This document shows, piece by piece, positions 35,557 through 46,172 of a stretch of 64,000 nt of DNA; within the stretch, counting starts at the first letter, position 1, and each line of letters starts with the position of its first letter. The stretch comes from Xanthomonas theicola (GTDB lineage: Bacteria; Pseudomonadota; Gammaproteobacteria; Xanthomonadales; Xanthomonadaceae). The notes under the pieces were generated by a model. That model saw nothing but the letters and a program-made list of their open reading frames with translations, was not told the origin of the DNA and did not search any database. The DNA lies in assembly GCF_014236795.1 (NCBI RefSeq), contig NZ_CP049017.1:164001-228000 (forward strand), in the 5' to 3' direction. Position numbers and translations under genes: made by a program.

Positions 35557-36744
35557 ATGACTACCCTGGGAACCCCGCTGTCCGCTTCCGCCATCCGCGT
35601 GCTGCTGCTGGGCTCGGGCGAACTGGGCAAGGAGGTCGCGATCGAACTGCAGCGCTTCGGCGTGGAGGTGATCGCCGCCGACCGCTACGCCGATGCGCCG
35701 GCGATGCAGGTGGCGCACCGTTCGCACGTGCTGGACATGCTCGATGCGATGGCGCTGCGCGAGCTGATCGCACGCGAGCAGCCGCACCTGATCGTGCCGG
35801 AGATCGAGGCCATCCACACCGAGACGCTGGTGGCGCTGGAGCGCGAGCACGGCCAGCGGGTGATCCCGACCGCGCGCGCGGCGCGGCTGACCATGGACCG
35901 CGAGGGCATCCGCCGCCTGGCCGCGGAGACGCTGGGCCTGCCGACCTCGCCGTACCGCTTCGTCGATACGCCGGAGGAGTACTGCGCCGCGATCGCCGCG
36001 GTCGGCCTGCCATGCGTGGTCAAGCCGGTGATGTCGTCCTCGGGCAAGGGCCAGAGCACGCTGCGCAGCGAAGCGGACATCGACCCGGCCTGGGAATACG
36101 CGCAGACCGGCGGCCGCGCCGGCGCCGGCCGCTGCATCGTCGAAGGCTTCATCGACTTTGACTACGAGATCACCCTGCTGACCGTGCGCCATGCCGCCGG
36201 CACGTCGTTCTGCGATCCGATCGGGCATTGGCAGAAGGACGGCGACTACCGCGAGAGCTGGCAGCCGCAGCCGATGTCGGCGCTGGCGCTGCAGCGGGCG
36301 CAGGACATCGCGCGCGCGGTCACCGACGACCTCGGCGGCTGGGGCCTGTTCGGCGTGGAACTGTTCGTCAAGGGCGACGCGGTGTGGTTCAGCGAAGTCT
36401 CGCCGCGGCCGCACGACACCGGGCTGGTCACCCTGGTCTCGCAGGAACTGAGCGAATTCGCGCTGCATGCGCGCGCGATCCTGGGCCTGCCGATCCCGGT
36501 CATCCGCCAGAGCGGGCCGTCGGCCTCGTGCGCGCTGCTGGCGCATGGCGAAGGCGTGCCGCTGTTCGGCAACGTCGCCGCCGCGTTGCAGATGCCGGAC
36601 ACCGCGCTGCGCCTGTTCGGCAAGCCCAGCGTGCACGGCCACCGCCGCGTCGGCGTGACCCTGGCGCGCGGCGCCGGCATCGAGGAGGCGCGGCGGATCG
36701 CCCGCGATGCCGCTGCGGCGCTGAGCATCGAACTGAATGCTTGA
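35557..36744 (+). CDS. purT: Formate-dependent phosphoribosylglycinamide formyltransferase (PurT)
   Basis: A 395-residue ATP-grasp enzyme of purine synthesis that formylates GAR with formate and ATP. It shows the N-terminal [35 protein letters not shown], the ATP-grasp core [20 protein letters not shown] and [18 protein letters not shown], and the metal site [20 protein letters not shown] followed by DTGLVTL. The start at 35557 fits the family N-terminus. It is isolated from other purine genes, as usual for purT. Confidence 0.96.
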   Translation: MTTLGTPLSASAIRVLLLGSGELGKEVAIELQRFGVEVIAADRYADAPAMQVAHRSHVLDMLDAMALRELIAREQPHLIVPEIEAIHTETLVALEREHGQRVIPTARAARLTMDREGIRRLAAETLGLPTSPYRFVDTPEEYCAAIAAVGLPCVVKPVMSSSGKGQSTLRSEADIDPAWEYAQTGGRAGAGRCIVEGFIDFDYEITLLTVRHAAGTSFCDPIGHWQKDGDYRESWQPQPMSALALQRAQDIARAVTDDLGGWGLFGVELFVKGDAVWFSEVSPRPHDTGLVTLVSQELSEFALHARAILGLPIPVIRQSGPSASCALLAHGEGVPLFGNVAAALQMPDTALRLFGKPSVHGHRRVGVTLARGAGIEEARRIARDAAAALSIELNA

Positions 36745-36816
36745 ATCGTGGAAGGAGTGGAGAACGCAGAATCCGGACGCGGCCCGTTCCGACTCCATAC
36801 TCCCGATTTCCCATTC

Positions 36817-37406
36817 CTAGCCTTCAAGCCGGCGGCGCGAACCGCGCTGCGGCCAGGCGGATGCTCCACACCAGTTCCACCATCGCCAGGTTGTTGCGCC
36901 GCGTCCCGCCGCCGAGCGCCAGCCGATCGCTGGCGCCCTCGACGCAGAACGGCACGCACGACCAATCCGGCAGCAGCAGGTGCGTTGCGCTGTAAGAACG
37001 CCACATCGCGCCGTGCACCGCTCCAGTCGCGCGCGCTGCCGCTGGGCCAGGCCGGCGAAGTCGGCCGCCGCCACGCGCAGCACCGAGCGCGGAGCGTTGC
37101 CATCGCCGCGAAGCATCCTGCCTGCAGTCCACTGGCCTCCGAGTCGCGTAACCCGGGATCCGCGAATCGGCAGTGAGACGCTTCCGGCTTTTGTCGAATG
37201 CCTTGGACAGACGCATCCAACTCCTTCGCCACGTCTTCCGTGGAAAGCGCCCTCCCCATCCGGCCGCTGTAGAGCACCGTGACCTGCCCCGGGCTGTCTG
37301 CCTCCACCTGTTCAACCAACGCTCCCAACTTCTCGCGGGTGTCGTAGGCAGCCGGTTGTTTGCGCAGCAGCTCGGCTGCTTGATCAGCTGTCAGTGGCGC
37401 GCTCAC
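36817..37406 (-). pseudogene. Fragment of a large secreted-effector-like gene
   Basis: A GTG at 37406 overlapping the stop of the upstream ORF starts SAPLTADQAAELLRKQPAAY...SPGQVTVLYSGRMGRALST, about 70 coherent residues, after which the frames become Arg/Ala-rich and interrupted. Another coherent piece is MWRSYSATHLLLPDWSCVPF near 37010. I read this as the degraded start of an effector or toxin gene in Xanthomonas accessory islands; the function is not established. Confidence 0.4.
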
Positions 37407-37869
37407 AGGACGCACTCCTCAGCCATATGCAAGGTAATGGCGTAATCGGTATCAACCGAAAAAACCCGGCCATCCTCGTCAGCCAACAACGCCTGCTTCA
37501 AGTCATCCAGGATCGCCTGTTTGCGCTCTTTCAAAGCCGGCGGCAAACCATTGCTGCCGTTGAGGAAGACCAGCCGCCAATGCGACCAACCAGGATTCCC
37601 AGGCTTGCCATCACCACCCAACAAGTCCGGCCGGATCGTTAGCGGGGTTCCTTTCCAATAAAACGTCCACTAGCTCTCGTGGCGAAACGCTTCTTCACGT
37701 CCGCGCGCGAGGATACGGAGGTAGATATCGCGCTCACGGTCGATGGTCCACTGACGTGAGATGTTCCCCCGTTGAACTACGCGTCAATCTCCGCCAAGTG
37801 GTATCTGGCCGCATCCTGCGGCGAGATGGATTCATTGACGAACGGCATGATGTCTTCTCCGATAGTCAT
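37403..37869 (-). pseudogene. Broken small protein gene, possible effector partner
   Basis: Pieces in order: MTIGEDIMPFVNESISPQDA...LAEIDA then TAG; QWTIDRERDIYLRILARGRE then TAG; WTFYWKGTPLTIRPDLLGGD, WSHWRLVFLNGSNGLPPALK, and the final ITLHMAEECVL. Together they make a protein of about 150 residues without membrane segments. Two stops and a frame change inactivate it. The stop overlaps the GTG of the fragment at 37406, an immunity/chaperone-plus-effector type arrangement (inference). Confidence 0.5.
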
Positions 37870-37975
37870 TCGACTGCCATTGCGATGCTGCTTGAATTTC
37901 CGCCGTGATCGCCATTCGGAAAACGGTGGCCTCGTCGTCCATCGGCCTGATGCCGGGGTGCTCCTTGTCGCTCAT
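37832..37975 (-). CDS. Small ORF of 47 residues, unknown
   Basis: ATG at 37975 preceded by an excellent ribosome-binding site (AAGGAGCACCGCC). The product starts MSDKEHPGIRPMDDEATVFR and overlaps the next broken ORF in another frame. It may itself be the N-terminus of a longer gene cut by a frameshift. Confidence 0.4.
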   Translation of the reverse strand: MSDKEHPGIRPMDDEATVFRMAITAEIQAASQWQSNDYRRRHHAVRQ

Positions 37976-37995
37976 GGCGGTGCTCCTTGCATGTC

Positions 37996-38241
37996 TCAGT
38001 AGGCGTGGGTCCAGACTTGGATCAGGGCGTTTCGATGGCAACGTCGGGGATTGCCTGGGTCATGGGGTTGCTTGGTCGTGACATGCGCCCGCATGTACAC
38101 GCCGATCCTGCGGTCGTTGACTTCCATCAGAATGTCCACCCCCCATCGGCTCGCCCTCCAGGCCGCCAACCATCCTTCCGGAATGTCCTGCTTGTCTGCC
38201 GCGTCGAGGCCGGCCGTCGCCACTGCGCCGCCGCGCGCGCC
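37996..38241 (-). pseudogene. C-terminal fragment of an unrecognised protein
   Basis: About 80 codons in one frame reading AGLDAADKQDIPEGWLAAWR, RWGVDILMEVNDRRIGVYMR and ending IQVWTHAY just before the small ORF at 37975. The composition is protein-like, unlike the surrounding frames, and the upstream part is missing. It belongs to the same decayed accessory patch. Confidence 0.4.
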
Positions 38242-38264
38242 GAATGCCGCCAGCGGCCTCCGCT

Positions 38265-39476
38265 TCACGGCGCCGCGGCCACGTCCACCCACACCAGGTG
38301 ATGATCGCTGCCGTCGGCGATCGCTGCGGCCGGCGTGCTGGAGGCAGGCCAGAACACGCCGCCGTCCAGGTAGCGGAAGCCGTTGGAGGGCAGCACGTAG
38401 TCCAGGCGCATCGCCCCGGCCTTCGGCCCGAAGTCGCCGGTGACTTGCTGCGGTGGGCCGCGATGGGCAATGCCATGTCCGGCATAGGCGCGCGCGGCCT
38501 CTTCGCCGCCGGCACTGCGCGGGGCCGGGTAGCGCAGCACGCGGGGATGTTCGAGCAGGGCGCGGATCGCGTCGTGGCGGCCTTCGCCGTCGATCGGATC
38601 GTTGTTGAGGTCGCCGAGGATCACGAAGCGCGCGTCGGCGGCCAGGCCGCCGCAGCGGCCGGCGTCGTCGCACAGCCAGTCGGCGCTGCCGGCGCCGCCG
38701 AGATAGTCGCGCCACAGCCGCAGTTCGTCGTGGTTGCGCGCCGCGTTGCGCTTCTCCGCGCCGTCGAACACCGGCGGCGTGGGATGCGCGACCAGCGCGT
38801 GGACCACGCCCAGCGGGGTGCGGACCGGGACGTCCCAGTGCGACTTCGATGACAGCCGCAACTGCGGCCACACCGCGTCACCGTAGAAACCACGGCCGCT
38901 GGCTGGATCGGTCGGGCGCAGCGCGCCGGGCATCGCGCTCCACTTCAGCAGGCGGAAGCTGCGCACCGCGGCGGCATCGATCGGGTACCTGGACAGCAGC
39001 AGCATGCCGTACTGGCCGGGATGCAGGCCGTAGCCCCAGGCGTCGTTGCCGTGCGCGCGGCCCGCGCCGCCGACGTTGCCGTCGTTGTCCAGGTCCAGGC
39101 CGCTGGGCACGCCGGTGTTCACCGCCGCCAGGTAGCGGTACGGATAGCGTAATGCGCCGCCGCCGCCGGGCTGCGCCACTTCCAGATAGCGTTGCTGGAA
39201 CAGGTCGGCCGCGCGCTGCACGTCGTCGTAGTCGAACTCGTTGAGCAGCACCAGGTCCGGGCGCACCTGCTGCAGCACCGCGGCGATCTTGCGCGCATGC
39301 GCGCTGTCGCCCTGCAGTTCGGCGATCAGCCCGCCAGCCTGGTCCGAGTACAGCGAGGTGTTGTAGGTGGCCAGGCGCAGCGCCGCAGCGGGTGCGGCAC
39401 TGGTCGGGGTGGGGCCGTTGCGCGCGCAGGCGCCGCACAGCAGGGTCAGGGCAAGCAGCAGGGCGCGTGGGTTCAT
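38265..39476 (-). CDS. Endonuclease/exonuclease/phosphatase-family lipoprotein
   Basis: A 403-residue protein with a lipoprotein signal (MNPRALLLALTLLCGACA). The EEP fold residues are all visible: RLATYNTSLYS, LLNEFDYDDVQ (metal Glu), HALVAHPTPP, FVILGDLNNDP, and DGSDHHLVWVDV at the C-terminus (catalytic His). Candidate activities are phosphodiester or phospholipid head-group hydrolysis in the envelope. An internal DLDNDGNVGG resembles a calcium loop. Monocistronic. Confidence 0.88.
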   Translation of the reverse strand: MNPRALLLALTLLCGACARNGPTPTSAAPAAALRLATYNTSLYSDQAGGLIAELQGDSAHARKIAAVLQQVRPDLVLLNEFDYDDVQRAADLFQQRYLEVAQPGGGGALRYPYRYLAAVNTGVPSGLDLDNDGNVGGAGRAHGNDAWGYGLHPGQYGMLLLSRYPIDAAAVRSFRLLKWSAMPGALRPTDPASGRGFYGDAVWPQLRLSSKSHWDVPVRTPLGVVHALVAHPTPPVFDGAEKRNAARNHDELRLWRDYLGGAGSADWLCDDAGRCGGLAADARFVILGDLNNDPIDGEGRHDAIRALLEHPRVLRYPAPRSAGGEEAARAYAGHGIAHRGPPQQVTGDFGPKAGAMRLDYVLPSNGFRYLDGGVFWPASSTPAAAIADGSDHHLVWVDVAAAP

Positions 39477-39587
39477 GCGTGCATTTTCGCACGTGGCGCG
39501 TGTCCGGACGATGGCGGGGCGGCTTGGTCCGGCCGACCGAGTCCGGCCACCGCTGCATTCGCTACTTCCACAGACCGCCTTCCTGCA

Positions 39588-40835
39588 TCATGCCCAATGA
39601 TGCTTGTTGGACAGGCATGCATCGCGTGTGGCGTGGAACGCCTGCGCACAGTAGTCGACCATCGATGTGTCCGTCACCTGTGCGCCCATGTCCGCTTCTT
39701 TCCGGTAGTCGAGCAGCGCCCGCTGCAGTGCCGGCTGCAAGGCGCCGAAGAATGCCTCGTCCATGGAGGCATTGCTCATGTAGGTGCCTGGGTATCCGGT
39801 GTAGATGCCGTTCTGCAGGCATTTCTGGGCGAAGACGCTGCCATGCTTCTGCGAAGGCAGGATGACGTCGAACATGGTGCCGCTTCCGAGGACGAGTGCA
39901 GGTACGCGGTGATGTTCGAAGGAAACCTGGAACTGCCTCTTGAGCGTTGAGCCGTTTTCGGCGAGGCGGGCCATGATGTCTGCTTCCTCGAAGAGTTCCT
40001 GGGTCAGGTTGCCGGCCACGAACGCCCGATTCTCGCGCAGATAGGTATTGCCTAGATAAGCCCTGTCGGCTCCCGCCATGGCATCGTCGGTGCCGACGAC
40101 CGCGGAAAGGCCGGTGCCCTGCGCGATCCCTTTGGCCAGCGCGATGAGATCGGCCTTCACGCCATGCTGCCGGCAATAGCCGCCCTTGGCGTAACGGAGT
40201 CCGCACAGCACCTCGTCGACGATCAGCAGTGCTCCATGCGATTTTGCCATTCCGGAGATCTCCTGGAGCAGTTGCGGAGGAAAGATCGAGGGTTCGGGCG
40301 TGAAGAAAATGCCTGTGACTCTCCCCGTGTTTTCGGCAAGCTGTTGCGCCAGGATGGCAGGATCGTACTGGAAATCCAGGATGTGCCGGTCCTGGGCCGG
40401 CGGATCCTCGGACTAGGGGCGTTGCTGGAACAGGTCGTGCCAGCCGTGGAAGCCGGCGGTCAGAACCACCGGCCGTCCGGTCCGATGGCGGGCGATCCGC
40501 ACCGCTGCCTCGGTCGCGCAGGATCCGGTTCTGAGAAAGAACACCCGTGGGGTGTCGGGAAACATCGCCGAGATTCTTCCGGCGAGCCGCTGGCGTTGCG
40601 CACTCACCGGCGATGGCAGGACGTCGGTTTCCTGCTCCATGGCCCGGGCGAGCCTGGACTTGAAGACGGCGTGGTTGCTGCCCAGGGGTGAAGCGCCACT
40701 GCATGAGGTCATGTCCAGGTAGAGGTTGCCATCGATGTCTTCGGCCACCGACCCTTCGGCGGAACGGAAGATGATGGAGGACCTGGCTTCGCGCTCCCAT
40801 TCGGCCAGGTATCCGGCAGTGCTGCGATCTGACAT
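39588..40835 (-). pseudogene. Class III (GSA-like) aminotransferase with an in-frame amber stop
   Basis: From ATG 40835 (AGAGGA 7 nt upstream) the frame reads MSDRSTAGYLAEWEREARSS, DGNLYLDMTSCSGASPLGSN, FFLRTGSCATEAAVRIARHR, VVLTAGFHGWHDLFQQRP, then TAG at 40413-40415. It continues in the same frame with FTPEPSIFPPQLLQEI, LLIVDEVLCGLRYAKGGYCR (PLP Asp) and ADLIALAKGIAQGTGL (PLP Lys), to 39588. Apart from the single stop it is full length for a glutamate-1-semialdehyde-aminomutase-like enzyme. Last gene of the biosynthetic operon. Confidence 0.82.
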
Positions 40836-40846
40836 TTGGATTTCCT

Positions 40847-42330
40847 CTATTCGAGCGACTGGGCCATTCGCCTGGCGTTGGCCATGATGGTGTGTGTCGG
40901 ATTGCTGTTTCCCGGGAGGTTCATGACCGAGCCATCCATTACATAGATGTTGGCGGATCCATGGACTTTGCCGCAACGGTTCACCACGGAGGTCGAGGGG
41001 TCGGGTCCGGCGCGCATCGTGCCGTGCAGGTGGGCGCGCCCTTTTCTGTTGAGGAAAAGTTCTCGCTCGATGCGCGATGCGCCCATGCTGCGCAGGATGT
41101 CATCGGCACGGTCGGCGAGAAAGGTGATGCGCGCGCAGTCGTTTTCGGAGTTTCCATAGTCGAAGCGGATGTAAGGAACGCCGCAGGCATCGATCGCGTC
41201 GTCGAGCACGACGCGATTGTGCGACCAAGGTTCTTCGCCCGCGATGTAATGCAGGCGCACAAGGCCGACGTTCTTGCCGGGGGAGGCATAATTCGACTCG
41301 TAGATGAGTCCCCCGAACCCGCATGGTGCGTCGCCATGTTCGTAGAAATCATCGGTGTACACGGTCGCGTGCGGCCCCCAGTGCGCGGCGAATGCGCCAC
41401 GGGTGGCGTTCGAGGACGCCATGAGACCCACGGAGTGGCCGCTGATCTTGAACGACAGACCCCGGCCGACAAGGCCGGATTCGTTGCCGATTCCCTTCGG
41501 CGCATGTCTGCTCTTGGAGCGAAGCATCAGTGCCGCCGTCTGTATCGCATTGGCGCAGACGACGACCTTTTCCACGGGAATCCGAATCAGCTCCGATGAA
41601 AGCGGCACATAGCATTCGAGCGCGTCGGCACGGCCATCGCTGCGGATCTCGATGCGGTTGGCGAAGCAGCCGTACAGAACCGAGATGCTTCCCGGCATGG
41701 TGGAATCGTCCAGGATGTTTCTCGCAAGCACGGATGCTCTTGCGTCGGTCGGGCATGCCAGTTCGTCGCACGCTGAACACCGGACGCACCCCTTGCTGGT
41801 TCCTGGTGGACGGATCGCGAGCGGGACACTTTTCGATCCGATGCCAATTTCCTGCATCGCGTTGCGCAACATCAGCCCGCGCGGACTGGCCGGATACGAC
41901 GAGAAGCCATTGGTGCCGCTGATCTCCAGAAGCTGCTCGATCTCCGAGTAATAGGGTTCCAGATCCTGAATCGTAATGGGCCAATCGAGTTCCATGTCCG
42001 TCGTCAGATACCGGGAGACGGCCAGATCCGCTTGCCGGTATCGGAACATGATGGCGTCATAGAACTGCTGCCGCCACCGACGCAGCACGCTGTCCAGGGA
42101 TTGCCGTCGGCGAGGCCGTTGGAAGTGAACGCATTGCTGTAGGCCGCTTGATAAGGCCTGAGCATGGTGCCGGGGGAAACCACGCCTCCATATTCCAGGA
42201 CGGCCACATGGTAGCCTTTCTCCGCAAGTGTTCGGGCCACGATCGATCCCGATGGCCCTGAGCCAACCACAACCACGTCGAAGCGCGAGTACTCAGGACA
42301 TGCTGCTGCAATGTGTCTGATGTCCGTCAT
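40847..42330 (-). pseudogene. GMC-type FAD oxidoreductase, one frameshift
   Basis: The N-terminal frame has the FAD dinucleotide fold FDVVVVGSGPSGSIVARTLA (ATG 42330 preceded by AGGAGAGG) and NPWTACCVGGGS; near 42075 the frame changes to QFYDAIMFRYRQADLAVSRY. Then follow a cysteine cluster KGCVRCSACDELACPTDARA, VVCANAIQTAALMLRS and the C-terminal GMC active-site region HLHGTMRAG and GNSNPTHTIMANA. The expected activity is alcohol or sugar oxidation. It overlaps the upstream condensation-type gene and is 11 nt from the aminotransferase. Confidence 0.82.
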
Positions 42331-43763
42331 GAACATTCCTCTCCTGCTGGGTGGAAGGTGGGGGCGGCCAGTGCGTCGTGCGCGCGACGCAGGCGAGGAG
42401 GTGCTTGGTGCGGGCCACGTAGCGCGGCACCACGACGCCCGCCAGGTCGTTGGCGGGGTAGCGGTAGCTGATGCACAGGCCGTTGTGGGTGCGCATGATC
42501 CACAGGCATACTTCGTCGGGATCCATGCTGCGGCTGCGCAGGGCGACGGTTTGCCACCTGGCCCAGTTGCGAGCGCCGGCGACGAGGCGCAGGTCCATGT
42601 ACGAGATCATGAACGGGTCGCGAAGCGGCTGGCCGAGCAGTTCCATCACGCGCGACATCGGGACCTGGGCCAGTTCCTTCACCCCCTTGAGGCCGGCGAC
42701 CGCGGAACGCACCGCCTCGTCGAAAGCGTCGGCCGCCTCGAAAGGGAAGGCGACCGGTCCCATTCCGACATACCAGCCGATGGAAGACCGCCGGGCGCCT
42801 GTGTGCGTGTGGAACGGGACCATGGTGCGAAATTCGTGCGAGCCGGCGATTTCGCGGCTGGCCCTGGCAAAGCAGGCGAGCAGGCCGGAGAAGGAGTCGC
42901 CGCCGGCATCGCGGCAGACCCGTTCGAACGCGCGCGCGGCGGACGCGTCCAGCAGTTCGATGTATCCGCCTGGCTGCGCGTCGGCGCCGCCATCGGCATT
43001 GCTCACCGTGACCGGGAATGGCGGCAGGCGGCCGCCACCCGCGCTGACGAAGCGTTGCCAGCAGACGATGGCGGGATGCTGGGCGGTCAGTGCGTCGGCG
43101 GCGGTGCGTTCGGCCTCCGCGAAATCCAGATAACTCGGCGCGGGCGGAAGCGGCAGGACGGACCCCTCGGCGGCGCGCGCCGCCGCGTACAGCGTGTGGA
43201 TCTCGTAGGGGATCTGGAAGACCGAGTAACCGTCCATCAGGGTGTGATCGGCGGCGACACAGACGGTGGTCGCTTCGGCGCGGCTGATGGTGGCGAAGAG
43301 GTATCCCGGCCAGGCCAGGGGGCCGGCCTCACGGTCGAACAGATCCTCCCAGATACCGGACCAGCGCCCCGCTGTCCGTGAACGCTCCAGCCGCGCTGGG
43401 ATGGATGTCGACGGTTGCCGCTGGCAACGTCATGCGCCGCAGACCGCCGTCCGCTGCCGAGCGCGAGGCAACCGCGAGGTGGCTGCGCAGGATCTCGTGA
43501 CGATCTATCCAGCTGCGCAGTGCCGCGGCGAAGGCGTGCGCGTCCAGTTCGGCGGGCAGATCGAATGCACAGCCCAGCCAGGAGGGCGGCAGGGCGCCCT
43601 TGTCGGCCTCCTCGATCACGTACCGGATGGTCGCTTCCTGGACATGGGAGGCACGCCGCGGGTCGCTTGCCCATTGGGCTGCGGACATCGGCGGGCCACA
43701 AACCCGCCAGACGGTGAGATGGCCTGCAGAAAGACGCAGTGATGGCAGATCGGTGATCTTCAT
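42293..43763 (-). pseudogene. Stand-alone condensation-domain (CoA-dependent acyltransferase fold) protein, one frameshift
   Basis: From ATG 43763: MKITDLPSLRLSAGHLTVWR, AFAAALRSWIDRHEILRSHL (donor-side helix of C domains). At about 43350 the frame changes and continues DLFDREAGPLAWPGYLFATI, VAADHTLMDGYSVFQ (HHxxxDG motif with Asp in place of the first His), VPFHTHTGARRSSIGWYVGM (floor/latch region). Size (~480 residues) matches free-standing C-domain enzymes such as PapA-type acyltransferases or NRPS release enzymes. It likely joined an acyl or amino acid unit to the cluster's product. Confidence 0.78.
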
Positions 43764-43781
43764 AATGAGTCGGATGACGGT

Positions 43782-45122
43782 TCATCTGTGGAGAATGGAA
43801 GCGGCGGCCGTGGGCGACTGTTCGAGATGAGCCTCGGCGAGCTGCGGCGTGCGCACGGCCCACAGGGGAGAGGTGATGATCCATCCGGCGGCTGTGGCCA
43901 TCAGCGCGCCGCTGAGCAGCAGCGTGGTCCTGGGCCCCAGCCATGTTCCACAGGCGCCGCCCAGCAGGGCGCCCAAGGGCGCCAGGCCCCAGACCACGGT
44001 GCGGATGCTCGCGTTCACCCGGCCGTGCAATTCCATTGGCGCCAAGGCGTAGCGGATCGGGACTTGGTGGACGTTGTAGACCTGCTGCCCGGCCCAGATC
44101 AGGAACTGCGACAGCCCGAGCGCCAACCACCCCGCTGCATGCAATACCGGGTTGAGCACCGCGCCGACAGCGCTCGTCAGCAGCGCGGCGACGAGCACGC
44201 GGCCCAGGCCCAGTACCCGCGCAGCCGGGCGCGCGATCAGCGCGCCCACGACGCTTCCTACCGCCGCGATGCCGGTGACTGCGCCGATCGCGGCGGCGGT
44301 CAGTCCCAGGTCCTGCGTCAGGTAGAGCATGAAGACAGCGGAATAGGCGCTGTAGCAGAAGATGAACGTGCCGGTCGCGAAGGTCGCCGCGCGCAGCCGG
44401 GAGGTGCGAAGCGTGAACAACGCGCCCTCGACCGCTTCACCGAGGAGGCGGCCGCCTGTGCTGCCGGTCCGTTCGCCGGTTCGGCGATCTCTGTGGTCGG
44501 TCGAGGCCGAGGTGTTTCTTGCCGACCGCATCGCCACGTACGGGAGCAGCGCCATGGCGAGCAGAAACGAAGCCGAGTCGGCCAGTATCGCGACGGGTGC
44601 AGAGAAGGTGGCGATCAACCAGCCCGCGAGCGGCAGGCCCAATACCAGCGCTGCCGACTGGCCCAGTTCCAGTCTGCTCTGCGCCTGTACCAGTTGCCGG
44701 GGCCGCACGACGGTTGGTATGCAGGCCAGGAAGGCGATGTCGGCGATCACCGCGGCGGTGCCTATCAAGGTGGCGACGGCGTACAGATGAGGCATGCCGA
44801 TGTGTCCGGTCGGCAACGCCGCCAGCGGCAACGTGGCCAGGGTGAGCGCCATCGTCGCGTTCGCCGTGATCAGCAGAAGCCAGTGCGGGAATCGGTCGAC
44901 GAGCACTCCCGCGAGCAGGCCCAGCAGCAGATAGGGCGCCCGTCCACAGGCGAGCAGGACGCCGGTTTCAAATGGTTCTGCGTCGTTCAATTCGATCGCG
45001 ATCAAGGGTAGCGCCAGGATGGTCACCTGGGAGCCGATGACGGACAGCGACTGGCCCGCAAGAAGAAGGTGGAAGCTGCGCGGTAGCGACCGTTGGGCTG
45101 CAGCGCTCGAATCGGGGGTCAT
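43782..45122 (-). CDS. MFS transporter, probable exporter of the cluster product
   Basis: An intact 446-residue protein with 12 hydrophobic segments typical of the enterobactin-exporter-like MFS group (FHLLLAGQSLSVIGSQVTIL, DAEPFETGVLLACGRAPYLL, the loop DRFP after LLAGVLV). The start ATG 45122 overlaps the sulfotransferase stop by 4 nt; upstream in-frame residues are not protein-like. It is the only intact gene of the operon, and its place between biosynthetic genes points to product export or self-resistance. Confidence 0.88.
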   Translation of the reverse strand: MTPDSSAAAQRSLPRSFHLLLAGQSLSVIGSQVTILALPLIAIELNDAEPFETGVLLACGRAPYLLLGLLAGVLVDRFPHWLLLITANATMALTLATLPLAALPTGHIGMPHLYAVATLIGTAAVIADIAFLACIPTVVRPRQLVQAQSRLELGQSAALVLGLPLAGWLIATFSAPVAILADSASFLLAMALLPYVAMRSARNTSASTDHRDRRTGERTGSTGGRLLGEAVEGALFTLRTSRLRAATFATGTFIFCYSAYSAVFMLYLTQDLGLTAAAIGAVTGIAAVGSVVGALIARPAARVLGLGRVLVAALLTSAVGAVLNPVLHAAGWLALGLSQFLIWAGQQVYNVHQVPIRYALAPMELHGRVNASIRTVVWGLAPLGALLGGACGTWLGPRTTLLLSGALMATAAGWIITSPLWAVRTPQLAEAHLEQSPTAAASILHR

Positions 45123-46064
45123 TTCGCGGACCCGCGATTCGGCGCCGACAGGCTGTATCCCAGGTTCTCCAATTCCTTCCCGGCGATGCGTTCGAACGCA
45201 TCGATCTGGCTTGGCGTGAGATCCTGCAGGTATCGCCCATTGCGCGAGGTGTACAGCGGTTTGCCTGCCGCCTCCGCCGCGGGATGGCCCCTGGGGGTGT
45301 CGAACAGCGTGTGCGAATAGTCGGTGTTGTGCAGGACCGCCTCGTGCCACGGGACGCCGAGGTGATCCAGGATTCGCTCGATGGTTGCGCGCGGGTGGGT
45401 GACCAAATCTTCGTAGCGCACTTCCAGATAGCGGCCTTCAGGCGCAGTCAGGCGCGGCCCGGCGACGACTTCCAGCCAGCCACGCGCGGCATCCGCGACG
45501 GTCCGGTAACCCCAATCGGGAACTGTCTTGAAATGGGAAGCGGTCAGATCGCGACCGTCGCGGATGAGATGGACGAAATGCGCGTGCGGCCAGATCGCGG
45601 CGTACTTGCCGATATCCTTGATCTTGCGCTGAAGCTTCAGGCCCCAGCGTCGGGCTCCGGTCCGTCTGCGTTGAAATTCACCGATGCAGTCGATGACCAG
45701 GCAGCGCTCTTCCAAGGTGGTCAGATTGCTGCGGCGCTCTGCCATCAGACCGGCCACCAGGGTGCGGACGTCGTCGCGGCCAAGACCGAAACGCTCGCAC
45801 TGCAGGACGAAGTGCATGCCGTCATACCACTCCGGGTCGATGGACTCCTTGGTCGTGCCGGTCACCCGTGCATCGCCACGATCCATCAGGTCGCACGCCG
45901 CGACAACGTGCGGGCCGAGGTCGACAGGCTCTATGAAATCGATCTCCGGACCGACGACCAGATCGGGATGCGAATCGAGCAGGATACTGATGAAGTGTGG
46001 TACCGGAACGGTTCTCGCCTCCGAGCAGAACAGGGCTCGAGGAAAGAGCGACGGGGCCGGGCAT
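45119..46064 (-). pseudogene. PAPS-dependent sulfotransferase, one frameshift near the N-terminus
   Basis: From ATG 46064 (CAGGAGG 5 nt upstream): PVLLGGENRSGTTL, the 5'-phosphosulfate loop. Near 45993 the frame changes to FISILLDSHPDLVVGPEIDF, then HAHFVHLIRDGRDLTASHFK (3'-phosphate-binding motif), LEVRYEDLVTHPRATIERIL, and a C-terminus ending NLGYSLSAPNRGSAK. Family activity: sulfation of a hydroxyl or amine group on a small molecule or sugar. First gene of the operon. Confidence 0.82.
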
Positions 46065-46172
46065 AACGCCTCCTGTCTGATGCGGTGATACCGGTTATAG
46101 CACCGGCATTTCTCCCGTTTCGTAGACGCTTGGTGCAGCGTGGATGCCCAACACGCTGATGAAGCAACGACA

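Noticed and set aside
37996..38871. 291-codon frame reaching into the EEP lipoprotein gene
   Set aside because: Only its last ~80 codons look coding; the rest is out of frame with the lipoprotein gene.
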